A stretch of 64,000 nucleotides of DNA from Bacteroidota bacterium (GTDB taxonomy: Bacteria > Bacteroidota > Bacteroidia > Chitinophagales > Chitinophagaceae), in NCBI GenBank assembly GCA_947476145.1, contig CANJPH010000002.1:62001-126000 (forward strand), written 5' to 3'. A program made the position numbers and the translations under genes. Positions 36,333 through 45,451 of this stretch are shown here, piece after piece. How positions within the stretch are numbered: the stretch's first letter is position 1; each line of letters starts with the position of its first letter. The notes under the pieces are model-generated. The model made no database searches and had not been told where the DNA came from. It saw only the letters and a program-made list of their open reading frames with translations.

Positions 36333-36929
36333 TTATTTATTGGCCTTTAAGCCATCAATTAAAATAGCCACCATGTTTTGTTCTAACTCTTGGGCAGTAA
36401 TTTTTTTTGTAGAACGGTGCCAGCTTTCAATACCACTTACGGCATGTAAGAAAATTAATACCACTGTAGGGGCATCAATGGCTTTAATTTCTTTATTCCT
36501 AATACCTTCTTCTATAATAGCAGCTAAACGCTTTCTATACACTCTTCTTTGATTTTGGTAATTGGATAAATAGGGATCTGATAAGTGTTTCCATTCTCTA
36601 TCACTTACGTATACCTCTTCGTAATGATGAATCATTTCACTAATATGGAAGCGAAGAATCTTTTCCATCTTTTGTAAGGAGGGGATAGACTCTGATTCAA
36701 TTTCATCTAGTTTCAACACAAACTTATTGGCAACACTAAAAACCAATTCGTGTAATAATTCACTCTTTGATTTGATGTGATTATATAAACTTGCTGCTTC
36801 CACACCCACTGCCTCGGCTAAATCACGCATACTGGCGGCCTTGTATCCTTTTTCTCTAAAAAGGGTAGCTGCTTTACTCACTATCACGTCTTTGCGGGAT
36901 AGATTTTTTTCGGTTTTAATTCTGGCCAT
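36333..36929 (-). CDS. TetR/AcrR-family transcriptional regulator
   Basis: A 198-aa repressor-type protein. The N-terminal helix-turn-helix contains ATLFREKGYKAASMRDLAEAV and ASLYNHIKSKSELL. The C-terminal helical domain would bind an unknown ligand. The track extends to 36986, but a -7 box TAAATTTG lies at 36956-36963, so ATG 36929 (MARIKTEKN) is the likely start. It lies 27 bp before obg and diverges from a PfkB kinase, so either might be controlled. Confidence 0.88.
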   Translation of the reverse strand: MARIKTEKNLSRKDVIVSKAATLFREKGYKAASMRDLAEAVGVEAASLYNHIKSKSELLHELVFSVANKFVLKLDEIESESIPSLQKMEKILRFHISEMIHHYEEVYVSDREWKHLSDPYLSNYQNQRRVYRKRLAAIIEEGIRNKEIKAIDAPTVVLIFLHAVSGIESWHRSTKKITAQELEQNMVAILIDGLKANK

Positions 36930-36955
36930 AGTGGGTATTTTATTACTTGTTAGTA

Positions 36956-36963
36956 CAAATTTA
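36956..36963 (-). promoter_or_regulatory. -7 box of the TetR-type regulator
   Basis: TAAATTTG on the minus strand matches TAnnTTTG exactly, giving a leader of about 23 nt to ATG 36929. A TTGTTAGT motif (36947-36954) directly downstream recurs at 37013-37020 and is a possible operator element. Confidence 0.5.
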
Positions 36964-37125
36964 CGCTTTTGAACCTTTAAAATCATTTAATTTTTTAAAA
37001 AAAATGACATTTTTGTTAGTTTTATGATTGTCAAGCACTTAGGGAAAACAGGAGGATAGATTGCTTCAGCTTAGTTAGTTCACTTTAAAATTCGTAGTTT
37101 CGCGCCTATAAAAATACCTAATAAA

Positions 37126-38046
37126 ATGTCTTTAGTAGTTGTCGGCTCCATGGCTTTTGATGCCATTGAAACTCCCTTTGGGAAAAGTGATAAAATAATT
37201 GGTGGTGCAGCAACCTATATTGCTTGGTGTGCATCTAATTTTACACCCGTGAAACAAATTTCGGTAGTGGGTGGTGACTTTCCTCAATCTGAGTTAGATG
37301 CCTTAACCAATCGTGGAGTAAACTTAGAAGGGGTACAAATTAAAAAAGACGAGAAGACATTTTTCTGGAGTGGTAAATATCATTTAGATATGAACACGCG
37401 TGATACTTTAGAAACACAATTAAATGTATTGGAAAATTTCCAACCAGTGGTTCCAGAAAGTTATCAGGATTGTGAAATTTTAATGTTAGGTAATTTAGTC
37501 CCTGGTGTACAAAGTAGTGTGATTAAGCAAATGAAGAATCGTCCTAAATTAATCGTGATGGATACGATGAATTTTTGGATGGAAATTATGTTAGATGATT
37601 TATTACACACTATTAGCTTAGTGGACGTGTTAATGGTAAACGATAGTGAAGCCCGTCAATTAAGTGGTGAATATAGTTTAGTGAAAGCGGCTAAAAAAAT
37701 CATGGCCATGGGTCCAAAGTATTTGATTATTAAAAAAGGAGAACATGGTGCCTTATTATTCCACGAGAACGAAGTATTCTTTGCACCTGCATTGCCTTTG
37801 GAAGAAGTATTTGATCCAACCGGTGCTGGTGATACCTTTGCAGGTGGCTTTGTAGCGCACTTAGCAAGGACCAAGAATTTCTCATTTGAAAATATGAAGT
37901 CAGCTATTATTTTAGGTAGCGCTATGGCGAGTTTCTGTGTTGAAAAATTTGGCACACAGCGTTTAACTGAAATTAATATGGAAGACATAAAAGGGCGCGT
38001 ACAATCGTTTGTTTCTTTAGTGAACTTTGATATTGAATTAGTTTAA
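37126..38046 (+). CDS. PfkB-family carbohydrate/nucleoside kinase
   Basis: A 306-aa ribokinase-fold kinase. The N-terminal substrate region includes GGAATYIAWCASNF. The PfkB signature 2 with anion hole and catalytic aspartate is DPTGAGDTFAGGF. LIIKKGEHGALLF precedes it. The group includes ribokinase, adenosine kinase and fructokinase, and the substrate is not evident. The asd promoter begins directly after the stop codon. It diverges from the TetR-type regulator. Confidence 0.88.
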   Translation: MSLVVVGSMAFDAIETPFGKSDKIIGGAATYIAWCASNFTPVKQISVVGGDFPQSELDALTNRGVNLEGVQIKKDEKTFFWSGKYHLDMNTRDTLETQLNVLENFQPVVPESYQDCEILMLGNLVPGVQSSVIKQMKNRPKLIVMDTMNFWMEIMLDDLLHTISLVDVLMVNDSEARQLSGEYSLVKAAKKIMAMGPKYLIIKKGEHGALLFHENEVFFAPALPLEEVFDPTGAGDTFAGGFVAHLARTKNFSFENMKSAIILGSAMASFCVEKFGTQRLTEINMEDIKGRVQSFVSLVNFDIELV

Positions 38047-38078
38047 TTTGGTGAAGTGATTCTATCCAATTAATTTTG
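38047..38078 (+). promoter_or_regulatory. Promoter of the asd leader transcript
   Basis: TTTG at 38047-38050, exactly 20 nt, then TAATTTTG at 38071-38078. Both elements match the Bacteroidota consensus with ideal spacing. The transcript is predicted to start near 38082, which is 4 nt before a short reading frame. The -33 box starts on the base after the pfkB stop codon. Confidence 0.8.
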
Positions 38079-38085
38079 TGTAACA

Positions 38086-38130
38086 ATGATTAAAAATAAA
38101 CATACAAAACAAATTAAAAAACCACGCTAA
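38086..38130 (+). CDS. Candidate 14-aa leader peptide of asd
   Basis: ATG to TAA encodes MIKNKHTKQIKKPR, too short for the ORF track. Eight of 14 residues (5 Lys, 2 Ile, 1 Thr) are amino acids whose synthesis uses aspartate semialdehyde. The two adjacent Lys codons (38116-38121) lie just past the 5' stem strand, and the stop codon just before the antiterminator strand. That is the geometry expected of a ribosome-mediated attenuator. AAA codons are common in AT-rich DNA, so translation is unproven. Confidence 0.5.
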   Translation: MIKNKHTKQIKKPR

Positions 38131-38203
38131 GCGGAAGGTCTGATTGTTTGTATGCGAATAAATATACTCAGAAGCCTTCCAAGAAATTGGAAGGCTTCTT
38201 TAC
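38101..38203 (+). promoter_or_regulatory. Candidate transcription attenuator controlling asd
   Basis: Three stems can be drawn. Stem 1: CATACAAAACAA (38101-38112) with TTGTTTGTATG (38144-38154), 11 bp and one bulge. Antiterminator: GGAAGGTCTGA (38133-38143) with TCAGA plus CCTTCC (38168-38180), 11 bp and a 2-nt bulge. Terminator: AGAAGCCTTCCAA (38170-38182) with its perfect complement (38187-38199) and a GAAA loop. Antiterminator and terminator share a strand, so only one can form. Ribosome stalling at the Lys codons would mask the 5' strand of stem 1 and leave the antiterminator free. No promoter is seen between the terminator and asd. Confidence 0.6.
38170..38201 (+). terminator. Terminator hairpin upstream of asd
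   Basis: A perfect 13-bp stem with a GAAA tetraloop. The T tract (TTCTTT) is short. It lies 36 nt before the asd start codon and downstream of a strong promoter, so it is read as conditional. It could also end the pfkB transcript. Confidence 0.75.
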
Positions 38204-38237
38204 TTAATAGGAGTCGTTAAAATGTAAAATATATAAA

Positions 38238-39236
38238 ATGAAAGTTGCAGTTGTTGGTGCCACAGGGCTAGTAGGTACAAAAATGTTACAAGTATTAGCA
38301 GAAAGAAATTTTCCCGTAACGGAATTAATCCCAGTAGCATCGGCACGCTCTGTAGGGAAGGAAGTGGTGTTTAAGGGGAAGGCCTATAAAGTAGTAGGCA
38401 TGGAAGAAGGCATTGCTGCTATGCCAGCGGTGGCTATTTTTTCTGCTGGTGGTAGTACTTCTACCCAGTGGGCGCCAAAGTTTGCTGAAGCAGGTATTCG
38501 TGTTATTGACAATTCTTCGGCTTGGAGAATGGATCCTACAAAAAAATTAATTGTGCCGGAAGTGAATGCAAGTGTATTAACAGCTGAGGACATGATTATT
38601 GCCAATCCAAACTGTTCTACCATACAGATGGTTGTGGCATTACAACCCTTGCATACAAAATATAAAATTAAAAGAGTGGTGGTGAGCACCTATCAAAGTG
38701 TAACAGGAACAGGTAAGCAAGCCGTGGATCAATTAATGGAAGAGCGCGCTGGTAATAAATTGGTAGCAGAACAGATGGCCTATAAATATCAGATTGATTT
38801 AAATGCGATTCCTCAAATTGATGTATTCTTAGAAAATGGATATACCAAAGAGGAAATGAAGATGGTAAAAGAAACTTGCAAAATTATGCAGGATGATACA
38901 ATCAAAGTTACAGCAACAACGGTGCGTATTCCAGTAATGGGAGGACATAGCGAAAGTGTAAATGTTGAATTTGAAAATGAGTTTGATTTGAAAGAACTCA
39001 TTGCAGCATTAGCGGCAGCTCCAGGGGTGGTCGTACAACAAGACGATGCTGCTCAGTTTTATCCAATGCCTTTATGGGCACATGAAAAAGACGAAGTATT
39101 TGTGGGACGTTTACGAAGAGACGAAACGCAAGCAAAAACTTTAAATATGTGGATTGTGAGTGACAACTTGCGCAAAGGCGCTGCAACCAATGCAGTTCAA
39201 ATTGCGGAGTACTTGGCTGCTCAAGGGATTATTTAA
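38238..39236 (+). CDS. asd: Aspartate-semialdehyde dehydrogenase
   Basis: A 332-aa enzyme that reduces aspartyl phosphate to aspartate semialdehyde with NADPH, the branch point to lysine/diaminopimelate, methionine, threonine and isoleucine. The N-terminal dinucleotide fold is VAVVGATGLVGTKML. The catalytic cysteine lies in IIANPNCSTIQM and the catalytic histidine in GGHSESVNVE. Length is normal. It stands alone after a terminator and is preceded by the leader described above, so regulation by aspartate-family amino acids is likely. Confidence 0.96.
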   Translation: MKVAVVGATGLVGTKMLQVLAERNFPVTELIPVASARSVGKEVVFKGKAYKVVGMEEGIAAMPAVAIFSAGGSTSTQWAPKFAEAGIRVIDNSSAWRMDPTKKLIVPEVNASVLTAEDMIIANPNCSTIQMVVALQPLHTKYKIKRVVVSTYQSVTGTGKQAVDQLMEERAGNKLVAEQMAYKYQIDLNAIPQIDVFLENGYTKEEMKMVKETCKIMQDDTIKVTATTVRIPVMGGHSESVNVEFENEFDLKELIAALAAAPGVVVQQDDAAQFYPMPLWAHEKDEVFVGRLRRDETQAKTLNMWIVSDNLRKGAATNAVQIAEYLAAQGII

Positions 39237-39297
39237 GTCTATTCACTTTTTTAAGAACCCAAATGCATTTTATTCTTCTCTATCGTCATGGCCGCTA

Positions 39298-39382
39298 AAA
39301 AATATAAATAAGAACTAAAAGTTTGAACTCGCACTTCGTGCTCAGACATGCAGACTTTATTAACGTTCTAATTTATATTTTT
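39298..39382. repeat. 85-bp imperfect palindromic element between asd and ligA
   Basis: AAAAATATAAATAAGAAC (39298-39315) pairs with 39365-39382 at 17 of 18 positions. Inside lie a short GCAC-TTC-GTGC hairpin and further partial pairings. It is the only notable feature of the 193-bp convergent gap and has no good T-run terminator. It could be a dispersed intergenic palindrome, a miniature element or a bidirectional terminator. Confidence 0.5.
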
Positions 39383-39429
39383 CTTTACGCTATGACTCAA
39401 AGTTCAGAATCAAAAATGTATTTGGCTTC

Positions 39430-41526
<2,097 letters not shown>

Positions 41527-41595
41527 CTAAAATACAAATAGTTTTATTCTTTTATTTCGTATTTTGGCATTCGATTGCTTTTATTTTGAATTATT

Positions 41596-42300
41596 ATGCC
41601 AGAAAATAAAGATGCCAGAGCCTTAGTGAGTACCTATCCAACCGTCCCATTGACGGTAGATTGTGTGATTTTTGGCTTTGATGAGAATTCCTTAAAGGTT
41701 TTGCTCATTAAGAGTGACTTAGCCCAGTTTCACGGTAAGTTGACCCTTTTAGGGGACAATGTCCATACGCATGAGCATTTGGATACCGCTGCTAATAGGG
41801 TATTGAAGGAAAGAACCGGGATGAATGATGTTTTCCTAGAGCAGGTACACACATTTAGCAAACCAGATAGACATCCAGGTGGAAGGGTCGTTACCACAGT
41901 GTATGCTTCCTTGTTAAATATTAAGCATCATGAATTAATCATTCATGACAATGAGCTAAAATGGCATGTGGTTAATCAGATATCCGAAATGGCATTTGAC
42001 CACCAGCCCATTTTAGAAGTTTGTACCAAGTGGTTGCAAAAAAAGATTCAAGAACAACCCATTGCCTTTAATTTACTGCCTGTGAAGTTTTCATTAAGAC
42101 AGCTTCAAAATGTATATGAAGCCATTTTAGATATAAAATTAGATCGACGAAATTTTAGAAAGAAATTCGCATCCATGGGCTTCTTAAATGATACCCACGA
42201 GATGGAAACACATGTTACCCATCGACCTGGCAAATTGTATACTTTTGATTTTGATCAGTACCAACAAAAAAAGAAGCATTTCATTGGCATTGATTTTTAA
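41596..42300 (+). CDS. NrtR-like transcriptional regulator with degenerate Nudix domain
   Basis: A 234-aa protein with an N-terminal Nudix fold (DCVIFGFDENSLKVLLIKSD) and a C-terminal winged helix near residues 155-215 (FSLRQLQNVYEAILD, RRNFRKKFASMGFL). The Nudix box at 53-76 retains the first glycine but shows RVLKER where REUXEE is expected, so hydrolase activity is probably lost. Such NrtR/AraR-type proteins sense ADP-ribose or sugar ligands. The regulated genes are not obvious: ligA diverges 84 bp away and yicC follows 58 bp on. Confidence 0.85.
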   Translation: MPENKDARALVSTYPTVPLTVDCVIFGFDENSLKVLLIKSDLAQFHGKLTLLGDNVHTHEHLDTAANRVLKERTGMNDVFLEQVHTFSKPDRHPGGRVVTTVYASLLNIKHHELIIHDNELKWHVVNQISEMAFDHQPILEVCTKWLQKKIQEQPIAFNLLPVKFSLRQLQNVYEAILDIKLDRRNFRKKFASMGFLNDTHEMETHVTHRPGKLYTFDFDQYQQKKKHFIGIDF

Positions 42301-42358
42301 AATATGCCCTAGCTTCCTTATAATTTAATACCTTTATTCACCAATAAAAAGGTATACT

Positions 42359-43234
42359 ATGTTGCATTCAATGACAGGATATGGGCGCGCGGAAACCAGT
42401 TTTAACGATAAGACTTTATTAATTGAAGTAAAATCATTAAACGGCAAGCAGTTTGATTTACGTTTAAATATCCCTTCTTTATTAAAACCTTACGAGGTTG
42501 AAATTAGAAACAAATTAAATGAGACTTTATTTAGAGGAAGTGTAGAATGTTCTATTTCTGTAAAATCAAATGGTGTATCTAAGCCCGTTAGCATTAATAC
42601 GGCTTTAGCAAAATCATATTACCAACCTATTGTTGAATTGGCGAACGAATTAGGGATTGAGAAAGAAAATTTATTAAGTACTTTATTAAAAATGCCGGAT
42701 GTTGTTTCTTCAACCAATGAAATTATTTCAGAGGAAGAGTGGAAGGCCATTTCAAATTTATTACAGTTGGCAATTGATCAATTAATACAACATAGAAAAG
42801 ACGAAGGAAAATCAATTGAAAAAGATTTATTACAAAGAGTCGCAGCCATTGAAGAACAACAAGCCAATATAGCGGTTCACGAACCCAATAGACGTATTAA
42901 GATTAAGGACGGCCTAGTAAAATTATTAGAACAACATGTTGGCGCTGATAAGTATGATACCAATCGTTTAGAGCAAGAGCTTATATATTATATTGAGAAG
43001 ATTGATATTTCCGAAGAAAAGGTAAGACTTACCAATCACTGTGATTATTTTAAAGAAGTATTAAAAGAAGCAGATGCTTCAAAAGGCAAAAAGTTGTCTT
43101 TTATTTTACAAGAAATGGGTAGAGAAATAAATACCACTGGCTCCAAAGCAAACGATATTGAAATTCAGAAGGCAGTCATCCTAATGAAAGATGAATTAGA
43201 AAAAGCAAAAGAGCAAATTTTAAATGTTTTATAA
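42359..43234 (+). CDS. yicC: YicC family endoribonuclease
   Basis: A 291-aa protein opening with the family signature MLHSMTGYGRAE. The conserved C-terminal part includes DTNRLEQELIYYIEKIDISEEKVRL and KGKKLSFILQEMGREINTTGSKAND. E. coli YicC is reported to act as an endoribonuclease affecting a small RNA. In Bacteroidota it commonly neighbours gmk or gld genes; here gldH overlaps its 3' end by 11 bp. A near-consensus TACCTTTA box lies at 42329-42336. Confidence 0.92.
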   Translation: MLHSMTGYGRAETSFNDKTLLIEVKSLNGKQFDLRLNIPSLLKPYEVEIRNKLNETLFRGSVECSISVKSNGVSKPVSINTALAKSYYQPIVELANELGIEKENLLSTLLKMPDVVSSTNEIISEEEWKAISNLLQLAIDQLIQHRKDEGKSIEKDLLQRVAAIEEQQANIAVHEPNRRIKIKDGLVKLLEQHVGADKYDTNRLEQELIYYIEKIDISEEKVRLTNHCDYFKEVLKEADASKGKKLSFILQEMGREINTTGSKANDIEIQKAVILMKDELEKAKEQILNVL

Positions 43235-43715
43235 GATGTTGGGAAATAAATTCATTGCTTCTGTTTGTATTATTTTTACATTGACATTTATCACTGCTTG
43301 TCAAACTAAACAATTGTATGAACAAAACACAATTTATCCAAATCACAATTGGTCTTCCAAGCAGGTAAATGAATATGCTTTTACCATTACAGATACTTCA
43401 GCGGTATATAACGTGTTCTTTGTGATTAGGCATCATAATGCGTATCATTATAAAAATATATTTATACAGTTAAATACGACATCACCCGACAACACCATTA
43501 CGAAACAATCTGTAGATTTAAATTTAGCCGATGATGCTAAAGGATGGTTGGGTGTGGGTATGGATGATATTTATGATCAACGAATTCCAGTGAATACGAC
43601 CCCGGTACATTTCAAGAAGGGCTTGTATAAGTTTGCACTTTCTCATACGATGAGAGAGGATCCGCTTGAAAATGTTTTATCAACAGGCATCCGCGTTGAA
43701 AAAGTGAAACCATGA
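43224..43715 (+). CDS. gldH: Gliding motility lipoprotein GldH
   Basis: A 163-aa lipoprotein with signal and lipobox FITAC (Cys26). The family pattern includes NTIYPNHNWSSKQVNEYAFTI and the ending YDQRIPVNTTPVHFKKG. In Flavobacterium johnsoniae GldH is needed for gliding, but homologues occur widely in non-gliding Bacteroidota, so motility is not implied. It overlaps yicC by 11 bp and the histidine kinase by 4 bp. ATG 43236 is an alternative start without overlap. Confidence 0.88.
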   Translation: MFYKMLGNKFIASVCIIFTLTFITACQTKQLYEQNTIYPNHNWSSKQVNEYAFTITDTSAVYNVFFVIRHHNAYHYKNIFIQLNTTSPDNTITKQSVDLNLADDAKGWLGVGMDDIYDQRIPVNTTPVHFKKGLYKFALSHTMREDPLENVLSTGIRVEKVKP

Positions 43716-44695
43716 TAGATATTTTCAAGAAAATAAATAAGCTTCAATTGGTTAGGGTAGTTTATTGGTTGTTCCTTGCCTATATGGTGGCAGCTTTTAT
43801 TTGGTGGTATGTTACCTTAGTGAATCAGAATGAACAAATTGCCAACGTCCAATATGGAGTGATGCAAACCGGTGACCCTAACCTAGTTCAAAAAGTGCAT
43901 GCGATTGAGGATTTTCAACTTAGAAAAAACAAACAATATTTAGGAGAAGGGATCACTATTTTATTTTTATTTCTATGTGGTGCTATCTATGTATATCGCT
44001 CACTTATAAAGCAGATACGCTATACCAATCAGCAGCAAAATTTCATGATGGCAGTAACCCATGAATTAAAAACACCTATTGCAATTACACAGTTGAATGT
44101 GGAAACACTCCTCAAGCGAAACCTGGATTCAGAACAGCAAAAAAAATTGCTGGAAGTTTCGCTGGTGGAAACCCAAAGACTAGATAATTTATGTAATAAT
44201 ATTTTATTGGCCTCGCAGTTGGATATGGGAGCGTACCAAGCCAATACACAAGAAGTTGACTTTTCTAATATCGTTGAACAAACGGTACAAATATTTAAGA
44301 ATCGCTTTCAGGAAAGAAAATTTACAAGCGCAGTACAAACTGGAATCTTCATAAAAGGTGAATCGGTATTACTACAGTTATTAATCAATAATTTAATTGA
44401 CAACGCAATTAAATATTCTCCAATTGAAGAGGTTATTGAAATTGAGTTATTGCAATTAAATGATATCACTAAATTATTGGTAAAAGATAAGGGGGTTGGT
44501 GTTCAAGTAAATGACAAGGAAAAAATATTTGAAAAATTTTATAGAGTAGGCGCAGAACACACGCGCTCTACAAAGGGTACTGGTCTTGGATTGTATTTAT
44601 GCAAACGCATAGCCCTATTTCACAATGCAAAAATTATGGTATCCTCTAATAGTCCAAAAGGAAGTATCTTTTCATTTACATTCAGATCCAATTAG
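43712..44695 (+). CDS. Sensor histidine kinase
   Basis: A 327-aa membrane kinase. Two membrane spans (about 16-36 and 80-97) enclose a small periplasmic loop of roughly 43 residues. The HisKA box FMMAVTHELKTPIAI has phospho-acceptor His117. The HATPase domain has the N box (LINNLIDNAIKYSP), G1 (VKDKGVGV) and G2 (TKGTGLGLYLCKRI). There is no separate HAMP or PAS domain. It overlaps gldH by 4 bp (ATGA) and precedes its response regulator by 1 bp. Confidence 0.93.
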   Translation: MIDIFKKINKLQLVRVVYWLFLAYMVAAFIWWYVTLVNQNEQIANVQYGVMQTGDPNLVQKVHAIEDFQLRKNKQYLGEGITILFLFLCGAIYVYRSLIKQIRYTNQQQNFMMAVTHELKTPIAITQLNVETLLKRNLDSEQQKKLLEVSLVETQRLDNLCNNILLASQLDMGAYQANTQEVDFSNIVEQTVQIFKNRFQERKFTSAVQTGIFIKGESVLLQLLINNLIDNAIKYSPIEEVIEIELLQLNDITKLLVKDKGVGVQVNDKEKIFEKFYRVGAEHTRSTKGTGLGLYLCKRIALFHNAKIMVSSNSPKGSIFSFTFRSN

Positions 44696-44696
44696 C

Positions 44697-45392
44697 ATGG
44701 CCAATCATTTAATTTTATTGGTGGAAGATGAAGTGCATTTGCACGACGCACTAAAATTAAATTTAAGTTTAGAAGGTTATGAAGTCACTTCTGCCTTTGA
44801 TGGTCCAGAAGCCTTAAAACAAATTGAAAACGCAGCCTTTGATTTAATTATTTTGGATGTAATGCTTCCTGGCATTGACGGTTTTGCGATTACGGAAATT
44901 GTAAGATTAAAAAATAATCAAACGCCCATTTTGATTTTAAGTGCAAAAAACACAACTGCCAATAAAGTACAGGGGTTAAAAATTGGCGCGGATGATTATA
45001 TGACCAAGCCTTTTAACCTGGAAGAACTTTTATTGAGGGTCGCTAAATTGATACAAAAAACAAATAAAGCGGTGCAGTTGCCGAATATAGAAACATATAT
45101 TTTTTCTGGCAATCGATTTGATTTTGAATCCTCGGAAGCCATCAGTTTTTCGGGTGAAAAAATACTTTTGACCAAAAAAGAAGCCATGTTGCTTAAACTA
45201 TTAATAGATCATAAAAACAAGGTGGTTTCTAGGGAGCATATTTTACAAACTGTTTGGGGCTATAATGTATTTCCCAATACCCGCACCATTGACAATTTTA
45301 TACTCAATTTTAGGAAGTATTTTGAGAAAGATGCTAGACAACCTGCCCATTTTATATCCATTCGTGGAGTGGGGTATAAATTCCAAGATTAG
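44697..45392 (+). CDS. OmpR/PhoB-family response regulator
   Basis: A 231-aa regulator. The receiver domain has acidic residues in LLVEDE, phospho-acceptor Asp54 in LIILDVMLPG, and the lysine in DDYMTKPF. A C-terminal winged helix (EAMLLKLLIDHKNKVVSREHIL through RTIDNFILNFRKYFE) binds DNA. The track start at 44625 overlaps the kinase; ATG 44697, one base after its stop, is preferred. It forms a cognate pair with the upstream kinase. Confidence 0.94.
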   Translation: MANHLILLVEDEVHLHDALKLNLSLEGYEVTSAFDGPEALKQIENAAFDLIILDVMLPGIDGFAITEIVRLKNNQTPILILSAKNTTANKVQGLKIGADDYMTKPFNLEELLLRVAKLIQKTNKAVQLPNIETYIFSGNRFDFESSEAISFSGEKILLTKKEAMLLKLLIDHKNKVVSREHILQTVWGYNVFPNTRTIDNFILNFRKYFEKDARQPAHFISIRGVGYKFQD

Positions 45393-45451
45393 CTGCCTTT
45401 TAGGCAATCTTTTGCTAGATTTTGCGTTTAAAGTGTAGTTAATTTAAGTAA

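Noticed and set aside
38047-38237. A lysine riboswitch (L-box) upstream of asd
   Set aside because: The leader is only about 120 nt before the terminator ends, shorter than the usual L-box, and I see none of its conserved core. The attenuator model explains the stems better.
45393-45451. Terminator after the response regulator (TGCC-TTTTA-GGCA)
   Set aside because: The stem is only 4 bp, too weak to support a call.
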